Positions 30,041 through 40,538 of a DNA stretch of 50,922 nucleotides are shown in pieces; the first letter of the stretch is position 1; every line of letters begins with the position of its first letter. The stretch is from NCBI GenBank assembly GCA_902578675.1, contig CACHDV010000002.1:1-50922 (forward strand). The letters run 5' to 3'. The DNA comes from an uncultured Alphaproteobacteria bacterium. Lineage in GTDB: Bacteria > Pseudomonadota > Alphaproteobacteria > Thalassobaculales > Thalassobaculaceae. Below the pieces are notes generated by a model. That model was given only the letters and a program-made list of their open reading frames with translations. It searched no databases and was not told the DNA's origin. A program made the position numbers and the translations under genes.

Positions 30041-31438
30041 TCAGCAAACTGCCTCAATTCTTTGCAAAACTTCATCCTTCCCAAGAATTTCAATTACCTC
30101 AAAAATATCTGGTGACGATGTGGTGCCGGTAAGAGCCGCCCGCAGTGGCTGAGCGACTAAACCGAATTTGATATCACGACACGTTACAAAGTTCTTGAGG
30201 GTTTCTTCGATTTCTGTTTTGTTCCAATTTGTCAGTTCATTAAATGGTTTTAAAAGACCCCCAATCAACTGTCGAGCATCTTTGCTCAAAATACTATCAG
30301 CTTTCTCATCCATGTTTATTGAAGGACTAACTATATATATCATGGCGCTGGCTGCTAGTTCATTGATATTCTTAGCGCGCAGTTTTAGTCCACTTAAACC
30401 CCTATTCAGTCGTTCTAATTTGATTGGATCTAAAGTTACATTTAGGTTTTTTAAAAGATGAGTTTCAAGCAAATGTAATAGACGCGCCTCGCTCATTTCT
30501 CTCATGTATTTCGAATTTATATTGTCTAACTTTTTTATATCAAATCGAGAAGGGGATTTACCTACCGCGCCTATTTCAAATAAGGCTATCGCTTGCTCTC
30601 TTGTTATAATTTCTTCATTCTCGTGACCCCACCCAAGTCTCAAAAGGTAGTTGCACAAAGCTTCGGGAAGGTATCCTTGATCTTTATAGGCATCAATCCC
30701 AAGTGCACCATGCCTTTTTGATAGTTTCGTGCCGTCCTGCCCATGAATCAAAGGTATATGAGCAAACTTCGGAGTTGGCCAATCCATGGCAGCATAAATT
30801 TGGTATTGTCTAAATGCATTGTTGAGGTGATCGTCGCCCCGAATAACATGCGAAATCTCCATGTCATGGTCGTCAACAACGACTGAAAGCATATATGTGG
30901 GCGTACCGTCTGCACGTAAAATTACAAAATCATCCAATTGTTCATTTTTTACCTCTACACGACCTTGTACAAGATCATCTATCATTGTCGAACCTTTTAA
31001 TGGGCTCTTTAGACGCACAACTGGATTAACGTTAGGTGGTGCCGTAATAGGGTCTTTTTCTCGCCATCTTCGATCGTATAAAACAGTTTTACCTTCACGT
31101 CGAGCTAGGGCGCGCATTTCCTCTAATTCATGAGCTGAGCAATAACACTTGTAGGCTTTTCCTTGTTCGAGGAGTGTGTTTACAATCTGCTTATGTCGTT
31201 CTTGCCGTGAATACTGAAATACTGGTTGCTCATCACCTGAAAGTTCTAGCCAGTCAAGTCCATTTATTATCGTTCCAACCGCCTCTTCTGTAGAACGCTC
31301 ACGATCTGTATCTTCGATGCGAAGGACATATTTTCCATTATTGCTTCGCGCAAAGAGATAGTTGAATAAAGCGGTTCTCGCGCCTCCAATATGCAGGAAA
31401 CCGGTTGGTGATGGTGCAAAGCGGGTTATTACGGTCAT
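30041..31438 (-). CDS. gltX: Glutamate--tRNA ligase
   Basis: VITRFAPSPTGFLHIGGARTALFNYLFAR; KLSKRHGA. Confidence 0.97.
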   Translation of the reverse strand: MTVITRFAPSPTGFLHIGGARTALFNYLFARSNNGKYVLRIEDTDRERSTEEAVGTIINGLDWLELSGDEQPVFQYSRQERHKQIVNTLLEQGKAYKCYCSAHELEEMRALARREGKTVLYDRRWREKDPITAPPNVNPVVRLKSPLKGSTMIDDLVQGRVEVKNEQLDDFVILRADGTPTYMLSVVVDDHDMEISHVIRGDDHLNNAFRQYQIYAAMDWPTPKFAHIPLIHGQDGTKLSKRHGALGIDAYKDQGYLPEALCNYLLRLGWGHENEEIITREQAIALFEIGAVGKSPSRFDIKKLDNINSKYMREMSEARLLHLLETHLLKNLNVTLDPIKLERLNRGLSGLKLRAKNINELAASAMIYIVSPSINMDEKADSILSKDARQLIGGLLKPFNELTNWNKTEIEETLKNFVTCRDIKFGLVAQPLRAALTGTTSSPDIFEVIEILGKDEVLQRIEAVC

Positions 31439-31688
31439 ACTTATCTTCTCTTCTTTGCTATACTTTGCACTAGCCAATTGCCATTTCTATTGAAGTGTTA
31501 TTCACTTAGTTAAGATTTTATAAGTTTATTATTATCTATACAAATCTAGAGCCTTTTTGTGAATAGGATACCTCTATAAATAAAATTTCCGAGGCGCTTC
31601 TAATTTTCCAATCTCAACAAAGAATATTGTTAGTTGCGCTGCTTATTTTGCAGCAGGACGACCGATACAAGTCGGTATCTTGCTTTGA

Positions 31689-32402
31689 CTAGTTATATTT
31701 TCTTATGATGCCAACTAGTTTGCCTTGTAGCTTAACTTGATCTGGACCAAAGATTCTGGTCTCATATTGTGGATTTGCGGGTTCAAGTGCTATAGAATCG
31801 TTCCTTTTTCTTAACTTTTTCAGTGTTACTTCTTCATTTTCTACTAAAGCCACGACTATTGTACCATTTTCCGCGTTTTCACATTTTTTGATGATAGCGG
31901 TGTCACCATCAAATATACCCGCCTCCACCATAGAGTCTCCCTCCACCTGCAGAGCGTAGTGATCACCTTGTCCTATAAGGCTATTGGGGACCGCAATGTT
32001 CTGGGATGAGTCATTAATTGCTTCAATAGGATTACCGGCAGCAATTTTACCATAGAGGGGCAAAGCTATTATTTGATGGTCTTCATTACTTTCAGATCTG
32101 ATTGCTCGGGGGAAGTTTCCCGGAATCACGTTGGGCGAAAATTGTCTGTGCGGCAAAATTCCGGTGCCGCTTTTTAAACTTGGTTCTATCGTGGTTGTTT
32201 TGATTATCTCTATTGCTCTTGCTCTATTTGGCAACCGTCTTATGAAGCCTCTTTCTTCAAGAGCCGAAACTAACCTATGTATCCCAGACTTAGACTTAAG
32301 GTTTAATGCATCTTTCATCTCGTCAAAGGAGGGTGGCACATCATTTTTTTTAAGATGGTTCTTTAAAAAAGTTAATAATTCTAGCTGTTTCTTAGTAAGC
32401 AT
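31689..32402 (-). CDS. lexA: LexA repressor
   Basis: [27 protein letters not shown] cleavage region; [13 protein letters not shown]; LexA box upstream. Confidence 0.97.
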   Translation of the reverse strand: MLTKKQLELLTFLKNHLKKNDVPPSFDEMKDALNLKSKSGIHRLVSALEERGFIRRLPNRARAIEIIKTTTIEPSLKSGTGILPHRQFSPNVIPGNFPRAIRSESNEDHQIIALPLYGKIAAGNPIEAINDSSQNIAVPNSLIGQGDHYALQVEGDSMVEAGIFDGDTAIIKKCENAENGTIVVALVENEEVTLKKLRKRNDSIALEPANPQYETRIFGPDQVKLQGKLVGIIRKYN

Positions 32403-32450
32403 GTCTAATACCTCTACGCGAGGGAACAAATCATAAACAAAATTATTTTT

Positions 32451-32465
32451 GTTCTACTTTAGTTC
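32451..32465. promoter_or_regulatory. LexA (SOS) box upstream of lexA
   Basis: GTTC-TACTTTA-GTTC, exact match to the alphaproteobacterial GTTC-N7-GTTC consensus, about 50 nt upstream of lexA. Confidence 0.85.
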
Positions 32466-32526
32466 TATGTCCTTGTCAATCAATAGGCGCTGCAAACGAG
32501 GAAAAGTAGCCTTCTTTCAGTAAATG

Positions 32527-33609
32527 TTAAACATCCAGATTGTAAAAGTTTTTTGCGGTATCGTGAAATAGGAAACGTTTTTCAGTAGGCGAAGCATCCA
32601 ATACTATTCTTTTAAATGTATTCCAGTAAACAGCGTAGGAAGACGTTACTTTATCAACAGGGAAATTACTTTCGAACATACAACGCTCGGGACCAAAAGC
32701 GTCTATGGTTGTCTCGAAGAATGGTTTCCATTCGTTTGCTAGCTCATCGGAGCTTGGCGGGAATTGCCGATTTTCGAATTGATAGCCATTCAGAACCATC
32801 CCCAAGCCTCCCAACTTAACATATACGTTTGATCTTTTTGATAAATTCAAAATCGATTGTTTCCAAGATGCGAAAACTTCGGCCCTTTTATTCGCGTAAG
32901 GTCCTATGCCTATTGGGCCTCCAAAATGGTTGAGCACGATATTTTGATTTGGGAAGGCGTCTGCGAGCATGCTAACGTCGTTAATTTGAGTATGATAAAG
33001 CCACGCATCAAACGAGAGGCTATAATCAGCTAGTTTTGCGAATCCTTCCCTAAATTTTTTATTTTTATACAACTCAGGAGGTGGATTGGTGTGACTGTTA
33101 TTTATAACTTCACTTTCGTTGAACCCAGCACCGTATCTTACACCTTTAAATCGTCCTCCTCCCACGTTGACCTGCGCTTCTAAAACCTCAGATACTGAAG
33201 CGCCCAATGTCAAATCAGCAAAACCAACAATCCCAGCACAAATTTTTGATTTTCCGTATTTTCCACTTGCGCTCATTGCTGCAATGCCGTTAACAAACTC
33301 GGTCTCACCGATTGACCGCATTTCTATTGGCCCACGTGACCGATACATAGCCGCGCATTCAAGAAACACGGTGGCCACAATGTTGTGGCCTGAACCTATA
33401 TCTTCTAATAACTCATCTAGTAAATATCTATTTCCCTTCATGTCCCAAAGGTGATGGTGTGGGTCGATTATTGGTATTTCTGGCTCAATTATTTCTTCTT
33501 TTATTTGAGACAACCAGTCGGCTTTAGGTGAAGGAATACGTTTTTCTAATAATTGCGATCCATCTTGATGCACTGGAAACCTCCAAATTATGCTAATTTT
33601 ATAAGACAA
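32527..33609 (-). CDS. Amidohydrolase family (TIM-barrel, 2-pyrone-4,6-dicarboxylate lactonase-like)
   Basis: PIIDPHHHLWDMKGNRYLLDELL; VLNHFGGPIGIG; MFESNFPVDK. Confidence 0.9.
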   Translation of the reverse strand: MSYKISIIWRFPVHQDGSQLLEKRIPSPKADWLSQIKEEIIEPEIPIIDPHHHLWDMKGNRYLLDELLEDIGSGHNIVATVFLECAAMYRSRGPIEMRSIGETEFVNGIAAMSASGKYGKSKICAGIVGFADLTLGASVSEVLEAQVNVGGGRFKGVRYGAGFNESEVINNSHTNPPPELYKNKKFREGFAKLADYSLSFDAWLYHTQINDVSMLADAFPNQNIVLNHFGGPIGIGPYANKRAEVFASWKQSILNLSKRSNVYVKLGGLGMVLNGYQFENRQFPPSSDELANEWKPFFETTIDAFGPERCMFESNFPVDKVTSSYAVYWNTFKRIVLDASPTEKRFLFHDTAKNFYNLDV

Positions 33610-33665
33610 TTATTTTGCGAATACTTATCCTAAAAGTTGTCTGCTTTTTAATGAGGTAGAAAACT

Positions 33666-34943
33666 CTATAAACACGTATCAAGTTTAATTATTTTTACTA
33701 AATCACCCTTTTTTCTTTTTTTATCAAATGGTTTTCTAACAATTAAACAATTAGCTTTCGCAAGTGAAGCCATCATAGAGCTATCTTGTTTGGCAAAAGG
33801 CTCAACAAATTGGTCTCCTGACTTGGTCTTAAAAACAAAGGACCTGAGATAATCTTGTCTTTCATCATTGTCGGGTAAGCTATAAGCGAGTGTGGCAAAT
33901 TCGACTTCCTGTTTGATTTCTAAACCTAACATGGTTTCAATTGCAGGTTTTAGAAAAATTAAACCACAAATCATTGTTGAAACTGGGTTGCCTGGTAACC
34001 CAATAAAGGGTTTCTTTTGCAACTTGCCAAAAATAAGAGGTTTACCCGGTCGCATAGCAATTTTCCAAAAGTTTAATTTGAGGGCGTTTTTGCCAAATTT
34101 CTGGGCGCTAAGTGCTTCCTGTATCAAGTCATGTTTTCCTACAGAGGCGCCACCTGTAGTCACCAATAGGTCGGATCCTTCCGCTTCTTTTGCCAGTAAC
34201 CCAATCGCATCTGTATCATCTGGTGCGACACCAAGAATTTGAACATCAGCCCCAAGAGCCGTCAGAAAGGCGTGCAGCGTGTAACTATTGGAGCTTACAA
34301 TTTGGTTTTTCGAAGTGAGTTCTCCAGGTCGAACAATCTCATCACCAGTGGCGATAATTGCTATACGAGGGCGACGTCTTACCAAGATCCATGGTACATT
34401 CATGGCTGCTGCCAATCCGATATCTCGCGAAGTAAGCCTTTTATTTTTTGGAATGCCAACGTCACCAGTTTTAAAATCTAGGCCTGCTTTTCGGATGTAA
34501 ATTCCTCTTTTTGCACCTTTTAAAACGGTAATTTCTGATCCATAAGTTTCTGAGGTGGCAACAACATTTTCCTGTATGACAATTGTGTCAGCCCCTTTAG
34601 GTACGGGGGCACCAGTAAAAATCCTGAGGGCTTCTCCGCTTTTGAGGTGTCCACGAAAATTGCTACCCGCGGGGACGCTTCCAATGCATACGAGTTTTCT
34701 TGGAGACGTCTTTACATCCATACTTTTTACAGCATATCCATCCATAGCCGATACCGCTACAGGAGGTTGGCATCGTCTCGCGCGAACCTCTACAGCAGTC
34801 ACTCTATTTATGGCTGATGTAAGTGAAGTCTCTTCTGTAGAGACAACAGAAATATCTTTAATTATTTTTTCCAGTGCACTTTCAACGGATAATAGAGACT
34901 TATTTTCCACGCCACTGCCCCGATTTTCCACCTGTTTTTTCAA
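33666..34943 (-). CDS. moeA: Molybdopterin molybdotransferase
   Basis: SAMDGYAVKS; IATGDEIVRPGE; TTGGASVGKHD; GLPGNPVST. Confidence 0.96.
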   Translation of the reverse strand: MKKQVENRGSGVENKSLLSVESALEKIIKDISVVSTEETSLTSAINRVTAVEVRARRCQPPVAVSAMDGYAVKSMDVKTSPRKLVCIGSVPAGSNFRGHLKSGEALRIFTGAPVPKGADTIVIQENVVATSETYGSEITVLKGAKRGIYIRKAGLDFKTGDVGIPKNKRLTSRDIGLAAAMNVPWILVRRRPRIAIIATGDEIVRPGELTSKNQIVSSNSYTLHAFLTALGADVQILGVAPDDTDAIGLLAKEAEGSDLLVTTGGASVGKHDLIQEALSAQKFGKNALKLNFWKIAMRPGKPLIFGKLQKKPFIGLPGNPVSTMICGLIFLKPAIETMLGLEIKQEVEFATLAYSLPDNDERQDYLRSFVFKTKSGDQFVEPFAKQDSSMMASLAKANCLIVRKPFDKKRKKGDLVKIIKLDTCL

Positions 34944-35376
34944 GAAGCCTTATATTGTTAATAATTATCCCTTTATCTACAGCCTTACACATATCATAGA
35001 TTGTCAAAGCTGCTATACTGACAGCCGTTAAGGCCTCCATTTCCACCCCTGTTCTCGCATTAATTTTGCACTTGGAGGTTATCTTAATGATGCCAAGTTT
35101 TTCATCGCATCTTAGATCCAACTCGGCTGATGTGAGAGCTAAAGGATGGCACAGCGGAATAAGTTCGGGGGTTTTTTTTGCACCTAAAATACCAGCTAAT
35201 CTTGCCACAGATAACACGTCACCTTTTTTTATGCCTCCTTCCAGAATTAACGCCATTGTCGCTGGATTTACGTGCACATCGCAAGAAGCGACAGCAATCC
35301 TCTCGGTTATTTCTTTACTGGAAACATCAACCATTATGGCGTTTCCCTTACCATCAAAATGATTTAAGTCGGACAT
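34900..35376 (-). CDS. moaC: Cyclic pyranopterin monophosphate synthase
   Basis: MVDVSSKEITER; IPLCHPLALTS; TGVEMEALTAVSIAALTIYDMCKAVDK. Confidence 0.97.
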   Translation of the reverse strand: MSDLNHFDGKGNAIMVDVSSKEITERIAVASCDVHVNPATMALILEGGIKKGDVLSVARLAGILGAKKTPELIPLCHPLALTSAELDLRCDEKLGIIKITSKCKINARTGVEMEALTAVSIAALTIYDMCKAVDKGIIINNIRLLEKTGGKSGQWRGK

Positions 35377-35379
35377 TTC

Positions 35380-36186
35380 TTACACGTTTTCTTGAGTTGA
35401 TTTCTCTAAAAGTAATTTTGTAGCCTTCTCTACATCTTTCTGTTTCATTATCGATTCCCCGATTAAAAAACATCGTGCTCCTGCACTCGCCATTCTGTGT
35501 AAATCCGCCGGCGTTTGTAACCCACTTTCTGAAATTAAGATTTTTTCGGTGGGCGCAAGAGAAGCAAGTTTTTCTGTCATGCTTATGTCTGTGACCATTG
35601 TTTTTAAATTACGATTATTTACCCCAAGAAGCTTCGTTTTAAGCTTAAGCGCGCGATGAAGTTCTTCTTCATTATGGATTTCAACGAGAACATCCATTCC
35701 TAGCTCAATCGCGCAATCCTCTAAATTTTTAGCTGCATAGTCCTCTAAAGCTGCCATTATAAGTAAAATGCAATCTGCTCCTAGAACTCGTGATTCTATT
35801 ACTTGATAAGTGTCTAGCATAAAATCTTTTCTCAAGACTGGAAGGGATGTAGCCTCTCTAGCTGCAACCAGGAACTCATCGTCTCCTTGAAAGTATGGGA
35901 TATCTGTAAGGACCGATAGGCAGGCAGCTCCCCCTACCTCGTAGGCTTTTGCAAGGTGTACTACGTCGAATTCTCTTCTTATAAGACCTTTACTGGGAGA
36001 TGCTTTTTTTATTTCACCAATAAGTCCGTAACCATGTTTACTTTTTTGCGCTAAGGCTCTTAAAAAACCTCTCTGCTTTGATGCGTTCTTAGTCTCGTTC
36101 AGTAATTGATTTTCTGTTTTTTGTTGTTTGCACTTCTCTATGTGTATGAGTTTTTGCTCGCAAATTTCTAATAAGACGTTTTTCAT
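35380..36186 (-). CDS. trpC: Indole-3-glycerol phosphate synthase
   Basis: [40 protein letters not shown]. Confidence 0.97.
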   Translation of the reverse strand: MKNVLLEICEQKLIHIEKCKQQKTENQLLNETKNASKQRGFLRALAQKSKHGYGLIGEIKKASPSKGLIRREFDVVHLAKAYEVGGAACLSVLTDIPYFQGDDEFLVAAREATSLPVLRKDFMLDTYQVIESRVLGADCILLIMAALEDYAAKNLEDCAIELGMDVLVEIHNEEELHRALKLKTKLLGVNNRNLKTMVTDISMTEKLASLAPTEKILISESGLQTPADLHRMASAGARCFLIGESIMKQKDVEKATKLLLEKSTQENV

Positions 36187-36191
36187 ATTTC

Positions 36192-37223
36192 TTAGCCGGT
36201 ATGTGCGGTAATTGATACTAATTGATCTAATTTTTGTTTCGCTTGGCCGGTATCTATCATTTCTGCGGCTAGTTCGACTCCTTCCCTAAGGTCATCAACT
36301 TTTTCCGCGATGATGAAGGCAGCTGCGGAATTAAATAGAACGATATCGCGATAGGGGCCCTTTTCGCCCCTTAAAAGGTTTTCTAAAGCAATGGCATTTT
36401 GTCTAGGGAGACCGCCCTTGAGCTGTTTGGGGCTTACTAACTCTAGGTTTGCATCTTCTGGATGGATAGTGAATGTCGAAACGGAGCCTTTATCAAGCGC
36501 AGCTACTTTTGTAACACCAGTAGTTGTTATTTCATCCAAACCGTCTGAACCGTGAACTACCCATGCTCTTTCCGAACCTAAGCTTTTTAATACTTGTGCC
36601 ATTGGCTCAACCCACGCCTCTGAAAAGACACCGACTAGTTGCTTTTTAACCAACGCAGGATTGGCCAAAGGACCGAGAATGTTGAAAATTGTACGAGTGC
36701 CTAGTTCACTTCTACTCGCTGCAACATGACGCATCGCCATATGGTGTCTTGGCGCCATTAGAAAACAAATGCCAATTTCGTCCATAGCTTTTTGAATAAC
36801 TGACATGTCACAGTTCAGATTAACTCCAAGTTCGCTTAGAACATCCGCTGCTCCTGTTTTCGAGGAAAGAGCTTTGTTTCCATGCTTAGCAATAGGCACA
36901 CCAGCAGCGCTAACCACAAAACTGCTTGCTGTGCTGATATTAAACGTGCCAGATGCATCACCGCCCGTACCAACTGTATCTAGAGCATCCGAAGGAGCGT
37001 TAATTTTTATCACTTTTTCCCTCATAGCCCGAGCTGCGCCTGTGATTTCCTCAGTTGTCTCCCCCCTCACCCTCATGGCCATCAAAAAGCCGCCTATTTG
37101 TGCCGGGGTAGCATTACCTGTCATTATGATGTCGAAAGCTTCTTTAGACTGGTCTTCAGTTAATGAACATCCGTCGGAAACAATTTGAATTAGTGGTTTT
37201 AGGTTTAAATTTTTCCCGTTCAT
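36192..37223 (-). CDS. trpD: Anthranilate phosphoribosyltransferase
   Basis: [41 protein letters not shown]. Confidence 0.97.
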   Translation of the reverse strand: MNGKNLNLKPLIQIVSDGCSLTEDQSKEAFDIIMTGNATPAQIGGFLMAMRVRGETTEEITGAARAMREKVIKINAPSDALDTVGTGGDASGTFNISTASSFVVSAAGVPIAKHGNKALSSKTGAADVLSELGVNLNCDMSVIQKAMDEIGICFLMAPRHHMAMRHVAASRSELGTRTIFNILGPLANPALVKKQLVGVFSEAWVEPMAQVLKSLGSERAWVVHGSDGLDEITTTGVTKVAALDKGSVSTFTIHPEDANLELVSPKQLKGGLPRQNAIALENLLRGEKGPYRDIVLFNSAAAFIIAEKVDDLREGVELAAEMIDTGQAKQKLDQLVSITAHTG

Positions 37224-37852
37224 TCTGCTGCCTTCCTAAGATTAAGCTGAAGACTATTCAACTTTTCTAACGAAGCTATTTTACATCCACTTATTACAAG
37301 GAAATTTGACAATAATGTATAACCATATTCTGAGGCTATACTTTCTGGATGAAATTGAACGCCGTGGATTGGCCGAGACGTATGCGATAAGGCCATTATT
37401 ATACCGTCATGTGTCTCGGCAGTAATTTTTAAACTTGTTGGGAGACTCTCTTTATCTACAATTAGTGAATGATATCTTGTGGCCGAAAATGTTGTAGGTA
37501 TCCCGTTAAAGATTTCTGCGTTCTTATGTTTAATCGCGCTTATTTTCCCATGAATAGGTTCTGTACTTCTAATTATTTTGCTCCCAAAAGCCCGACCTAT
37601 ACATTGATGCCCCAAGCAAACACCAAATATGGGGAGGTTTTTAGGAGCAGTCTCAATCACTTCCAAGCTAATTCCAGCCCTATCTGGATCACAGGGGCCT
37701 GGTGATATTATGATACCCTCAGGTTCTAGTTCAAGCGCTTCTTTAGCGGTGATTTTATCATTGCGAACGACTTGTACATCAGCACCTAACTGGCCTAAAA
37801 AATGCCATAGGTTATAAGTAAAACTGTCGTAATTATCGATTAACAAAAACAT
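37220..37852 (-). CDS. trpG: Anthranilate synthase component II (glutamine amidotransferase)
   Basis: LLIDNYDSFTYNLWHFLGQLG; GVCLGHQCIG; GVQFHPESI. Confidence 0.96.
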   Translation of the reverse strand: MFLLIDNYDSFTYNLWHFLGQLGADVQVVRNDKITAKEALELEPEGIIISPGPCDPDRAGISLEVIETAPKNLPIFGVCLGHQCIGRAFGSKIIRSTEPIHGKISAIKHKNAEIFNGIPTTFSATRYHSLIVDKESLPTSLKITAETHDGIIMALSHTSRPIHGVQFHPESIASEYGYTLLSNFLVISGCKIASLEKLNSLQLNLRKAAE

Positions 37853-38008
37853 TTCTCGTTTAGCGACCTTCGGATGATCTGATCTAGTTTGTAAAGTAAT
37901 ATAAGTATATCAATAGGGGAGCCAGGAAGAAAGAGATAGGATAAAGCGACAATGAAGAAGAAAAAATGTGCCCTCCGACATAGTTTAAGCAATTAATAAT
38001 TTATAGCT

Positions 38009-39046
38009 ATGTTTTCGTTTCTTAAAATTTCAAAATCTCAACGTGTGATGATTCTATTGCTCGGTAGCCTCCTCGTGTTCAGCTCGGGAATTACGATAGG
38101 AATTTATATTGGTTCCCCTGACCATTCAGATAAAATAAGTTATTCGTCAGAGGAAATAGACCGACGTATCGTAAACAAAGAATTTAAAGAAGCTATAATT
38201 GCTGAGGCTCAGAAATCAGTCGATCTACCTAAATCTTTACCTAATTTAGACCAATTTAAAAATGAAAAAGTTGTTGATTTAAAACAAGATGAGAGAACTA
38301 GCAGAGCCGGTTGGACGGCGCACGCTCTACCGTTTGAAAATACAGAAAATAAGCCATTGGTTTCTATCGTTTTAGACGATATGGGGCTCAATCGACTTCA
38401 TTCGGACTGGGCTGTTAGTTTAAAAGCCCCACTGACGTTGTCATATCTCCCTTATGCTCAAGACTTAGCTAAACAGACCCAATCTGCTCGAGCTCAGGGG
38501 CATGAACTACTGATTCATCTGCCTATGGAGCCAAGAGGCGCCGCGGACCCTGGTCCCGGTGCTCTGATGGTCAATATGGACCAAATGGAAATTAAAAAGC
38601 TATTAGCGAGGGCGTTATATGCATTTCCGGGAGCGATTGGTGTGAACAATCATATGGGAAGTTTATTCACGGCCGACTACCGAGCAATGTCAATTGTATT
38701 AATGCAGATAAAGAGTTCTGGGCAGCTTTTTCTGGATTCTCTAACGGCGTCAAACTCTCTTGTTAGCCAACTTGGAGATAAATTTAACGTGCCTGTCGTC
38801 TCGCGAGATGTATTTTTGGACGACATTGATAAAGAAGATGAAATAGTTCGTCGTCTGAGAGAAGTTGAGAGGGTAGCCCTTGATAAGGGGACAGCCATTG
38901 CAATTGGACACCCAAGACTAACAACTTTGCGTGTCTTAGAGGAATGGTTAGCCAATTTGGCAGAAAAAAAAATAAGGCTGGCGCCACTCAGCGCGGTTGC
39001 TAAGAAGCGTTTGAAGCGAATGCAAAAAAATGGAGTTTTAAATTGA
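38009..39046 (+). CDS. Divergent polysaccharide deacetylase family protein
   Basis: VSIVLDDMGLN; LIHLPMEPRGAADPGPGALMVNM; GVNNHMGSLFTAD. Confidence 0.9.
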   Translation: MFSFLKISKSQRVMILLLGSLLVFSSGITIGIYIGSPDHSDKISYSSEEIDRRIVNKEFKEAIIAEAQKSVDLPKSLPNLDQFKNEKVVDLKQDERTSRAGWTAHALPFENTENKPLVSIVLDDMGLNRLHSDWAVSLKAPLTLSYLPYAQDLAKQTQSARAQGHELLIHLPMEPRGAADPGPGALMVNMDQMEIKKLLARALYAFPGAIGVNNHMGSLFTADYRAMSIVLMQIKSSGQLFLDSLTASNSLVSQLGDKFNVPVVSRDVFLDDIDKEDEIVRRLREVERVALDKGTAIAIGHPRLTTLRVLEEWLANLAEKKIRLAPLSAVAKKRLKRMQKNGVLN

Positions 39047-39510
39047 ATAATTCGGAAAATTTTCAATGGAAATGCCTAGGCTTTAGAGCACTGAACAGCT
39101 ATCAGCTTCACCAGATATTAAAAATGCGCCAACAGATTTTCATAATTGAACAAAAATGTATTTATGAAGATATTGACGAATTTGATATAGTTTCACAGCA
39201 TATTCAGGCAATAACTAATGGTAAACTGTTAGCATATTGTCGAGTACTTCCTGCCGGGTCTTTGTATGAGGAAGTGTCGATCGGACGCGTTATTGTTTCA
39301 AAAAACCACAGAAATCGTGGGTTAGGAAGGAAGCTCATGCAAAAGGCTCATGAGTGGTGTGAGTCGAATTATCGACACTGTCCTATTAGATTAAATGCAC
39401 AGTATTACCTTGAAAGCTTCTACCATAGCCTTCAATATCAGACGGTTTCCAAGCCTTATGATGATGAAGGAGTATTGCATATAGAAATGTACAGACGAGG
39501 AAGTTTATGA
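39043..39510 (+). CDS. GNAT N-acetyltransferase, ElaA-like
   Basis: FRALNSYQLHQILKMRQQIFIIEQKCIYEDIDEFD; IGRVIVSKNHRNRGLGRKLM. Confidence 0.88.
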   Translation: MNNSENFQWKCLGFRALNSYQLHQILKMRQQIFIIEQKCIYEDIDEFDIVSQHIQAITNGKLLAYCRVLPAGSLYEEVSIGRVIVSKNHRNRGLGRKLMQKAHEWCESNYRHCPIRLNAQYYLESFYHSLQYQTVSKPYDDEGVLHIEMYRRGSL

Positions 39511-39545
39511 AGGCAGGTTTTTTCTTATTTTAATGGAGAAGCGGT

Positions 39546-40526
39546 ATGAGGGTTTGTGTAATTGGAGCTGGAGCGATGGGGGGTGTTTACGGATTAAGTC
39601 TCATCGAAGCTGGTTACAAGGTGAATTTTTTAGATGTTAATCGAGATCATGTAAATGCAGTTAAAAAAAATGGATTTCGTTTGTCGGGGATAGGAAAAAA
39701 AAAAGTTTATAAAATAAACATTAGTGATAATGAGAATGATTTTAAAAATAGCGCTGATGTTGTCTTATTCCACGCACATACTACAGGAACGAAATCTGCC
39801 GCTCTTTCTGCGGCCAGCGTGCTTAAACCTGATGGTTACGCTATAACCCTTCAAAATGGCATCGGTAACATAGAGTCGTTGTCGGAAGTTCTGGGAGCAA
39901 AGAGGGTTGTGGGGGGAATTAGTTATCATAGTGCTGCACTGGAAGATCTTGGCCACGTGAACCATACGAATGGTGGATCAACATTTATTGGTGAACTAGA
40001 TGGATCCATCTCACCAAGGTTAAAAAGTCTTGAAAACGCTTTTCAAAACGCATTATTAAGTCCGCAAATAACAAACGATATACTTGGCGTTATATGGGGC
40101 AAGTTCATAGTAAATTGTGGTATCAATCCGTTGTGTGCCGTAACTGGACTTCGCTCTGGCGAAATATCCCAAAACACTGCCGCGGATGAAATGCAAACAA
40201 AAATACTTGAAGAGATTATGGCTGTGGTTAAAGCAAAAGGTATCAAAGCACCGAAAAAAGATATGATTACTTACGTCAAAGATTTATCAAGCAGTCGATA
40301 TAACAAACCCTCTATGCTGCAGCATATTGAGGCGGGCCGCTTAACCGAAATCGACTCACTAAATGGGGCGTTGGTGTCGGAAGCAAAAGCTCTGAATATA
40401 AGTGTTCCTTTCAATCAAGCTTTGGTTAACATGGTTAAGGCTAGGGAATTTGCGGTTCAACAGCTGTTCAAACAACCAAAGGTTGATTACGAAAAATTAG
40501 AAAGGCTTGCTCTTCAGGGAAAATAA
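39546..40526 (+). CDS. Ketopantoate reductase family (2-dehydropantoate 2-reductase-like)
   Basis: MRVCVIGAGAMGGVYGLSLIEAGYKV; LQNGIGNIESLSEVLG; WGKFIVNCGINPLCAVTG. Confidence 0.9.
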   Translation: MRVCVIGAGAMGGVYGLSLIEAGYKVNFLDVNRDHVNAVKKNGFRLSGIGKKKVYKINISDNENDFKNSADVVLFHAHTTGTKSAALSAASVLKPDGYAITLQNGIGNIESLSEVLGAKRVVGGISYHSAALEDLGHVNHTNGGSTFIGELDGSISPRLKSLENAFQNALLSPQITNDILGVIWGKFIVNCGINPLCAVTGLRSGEISQNTAADEMQTKILEEIMAVVKAKGIKAPKKDMITYVKDLSSSRYNKPSMLQHIEAGRLTEIDSLNGALVSEAKALNISVPFNQALVNMVKAREFAVQQLFKQPKVDYEKLERLALQGK

Positions 40527-40538
40527 TAAATTAAAGAT

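Noticed and set aside
33373-33390. Palindrome GGCCACAA-TG-TTGTGGCC
   Set aside because: Inside the amidohydrolase CDS, short arms and 2-nt spacer; no neighbouring copies; probably chance.
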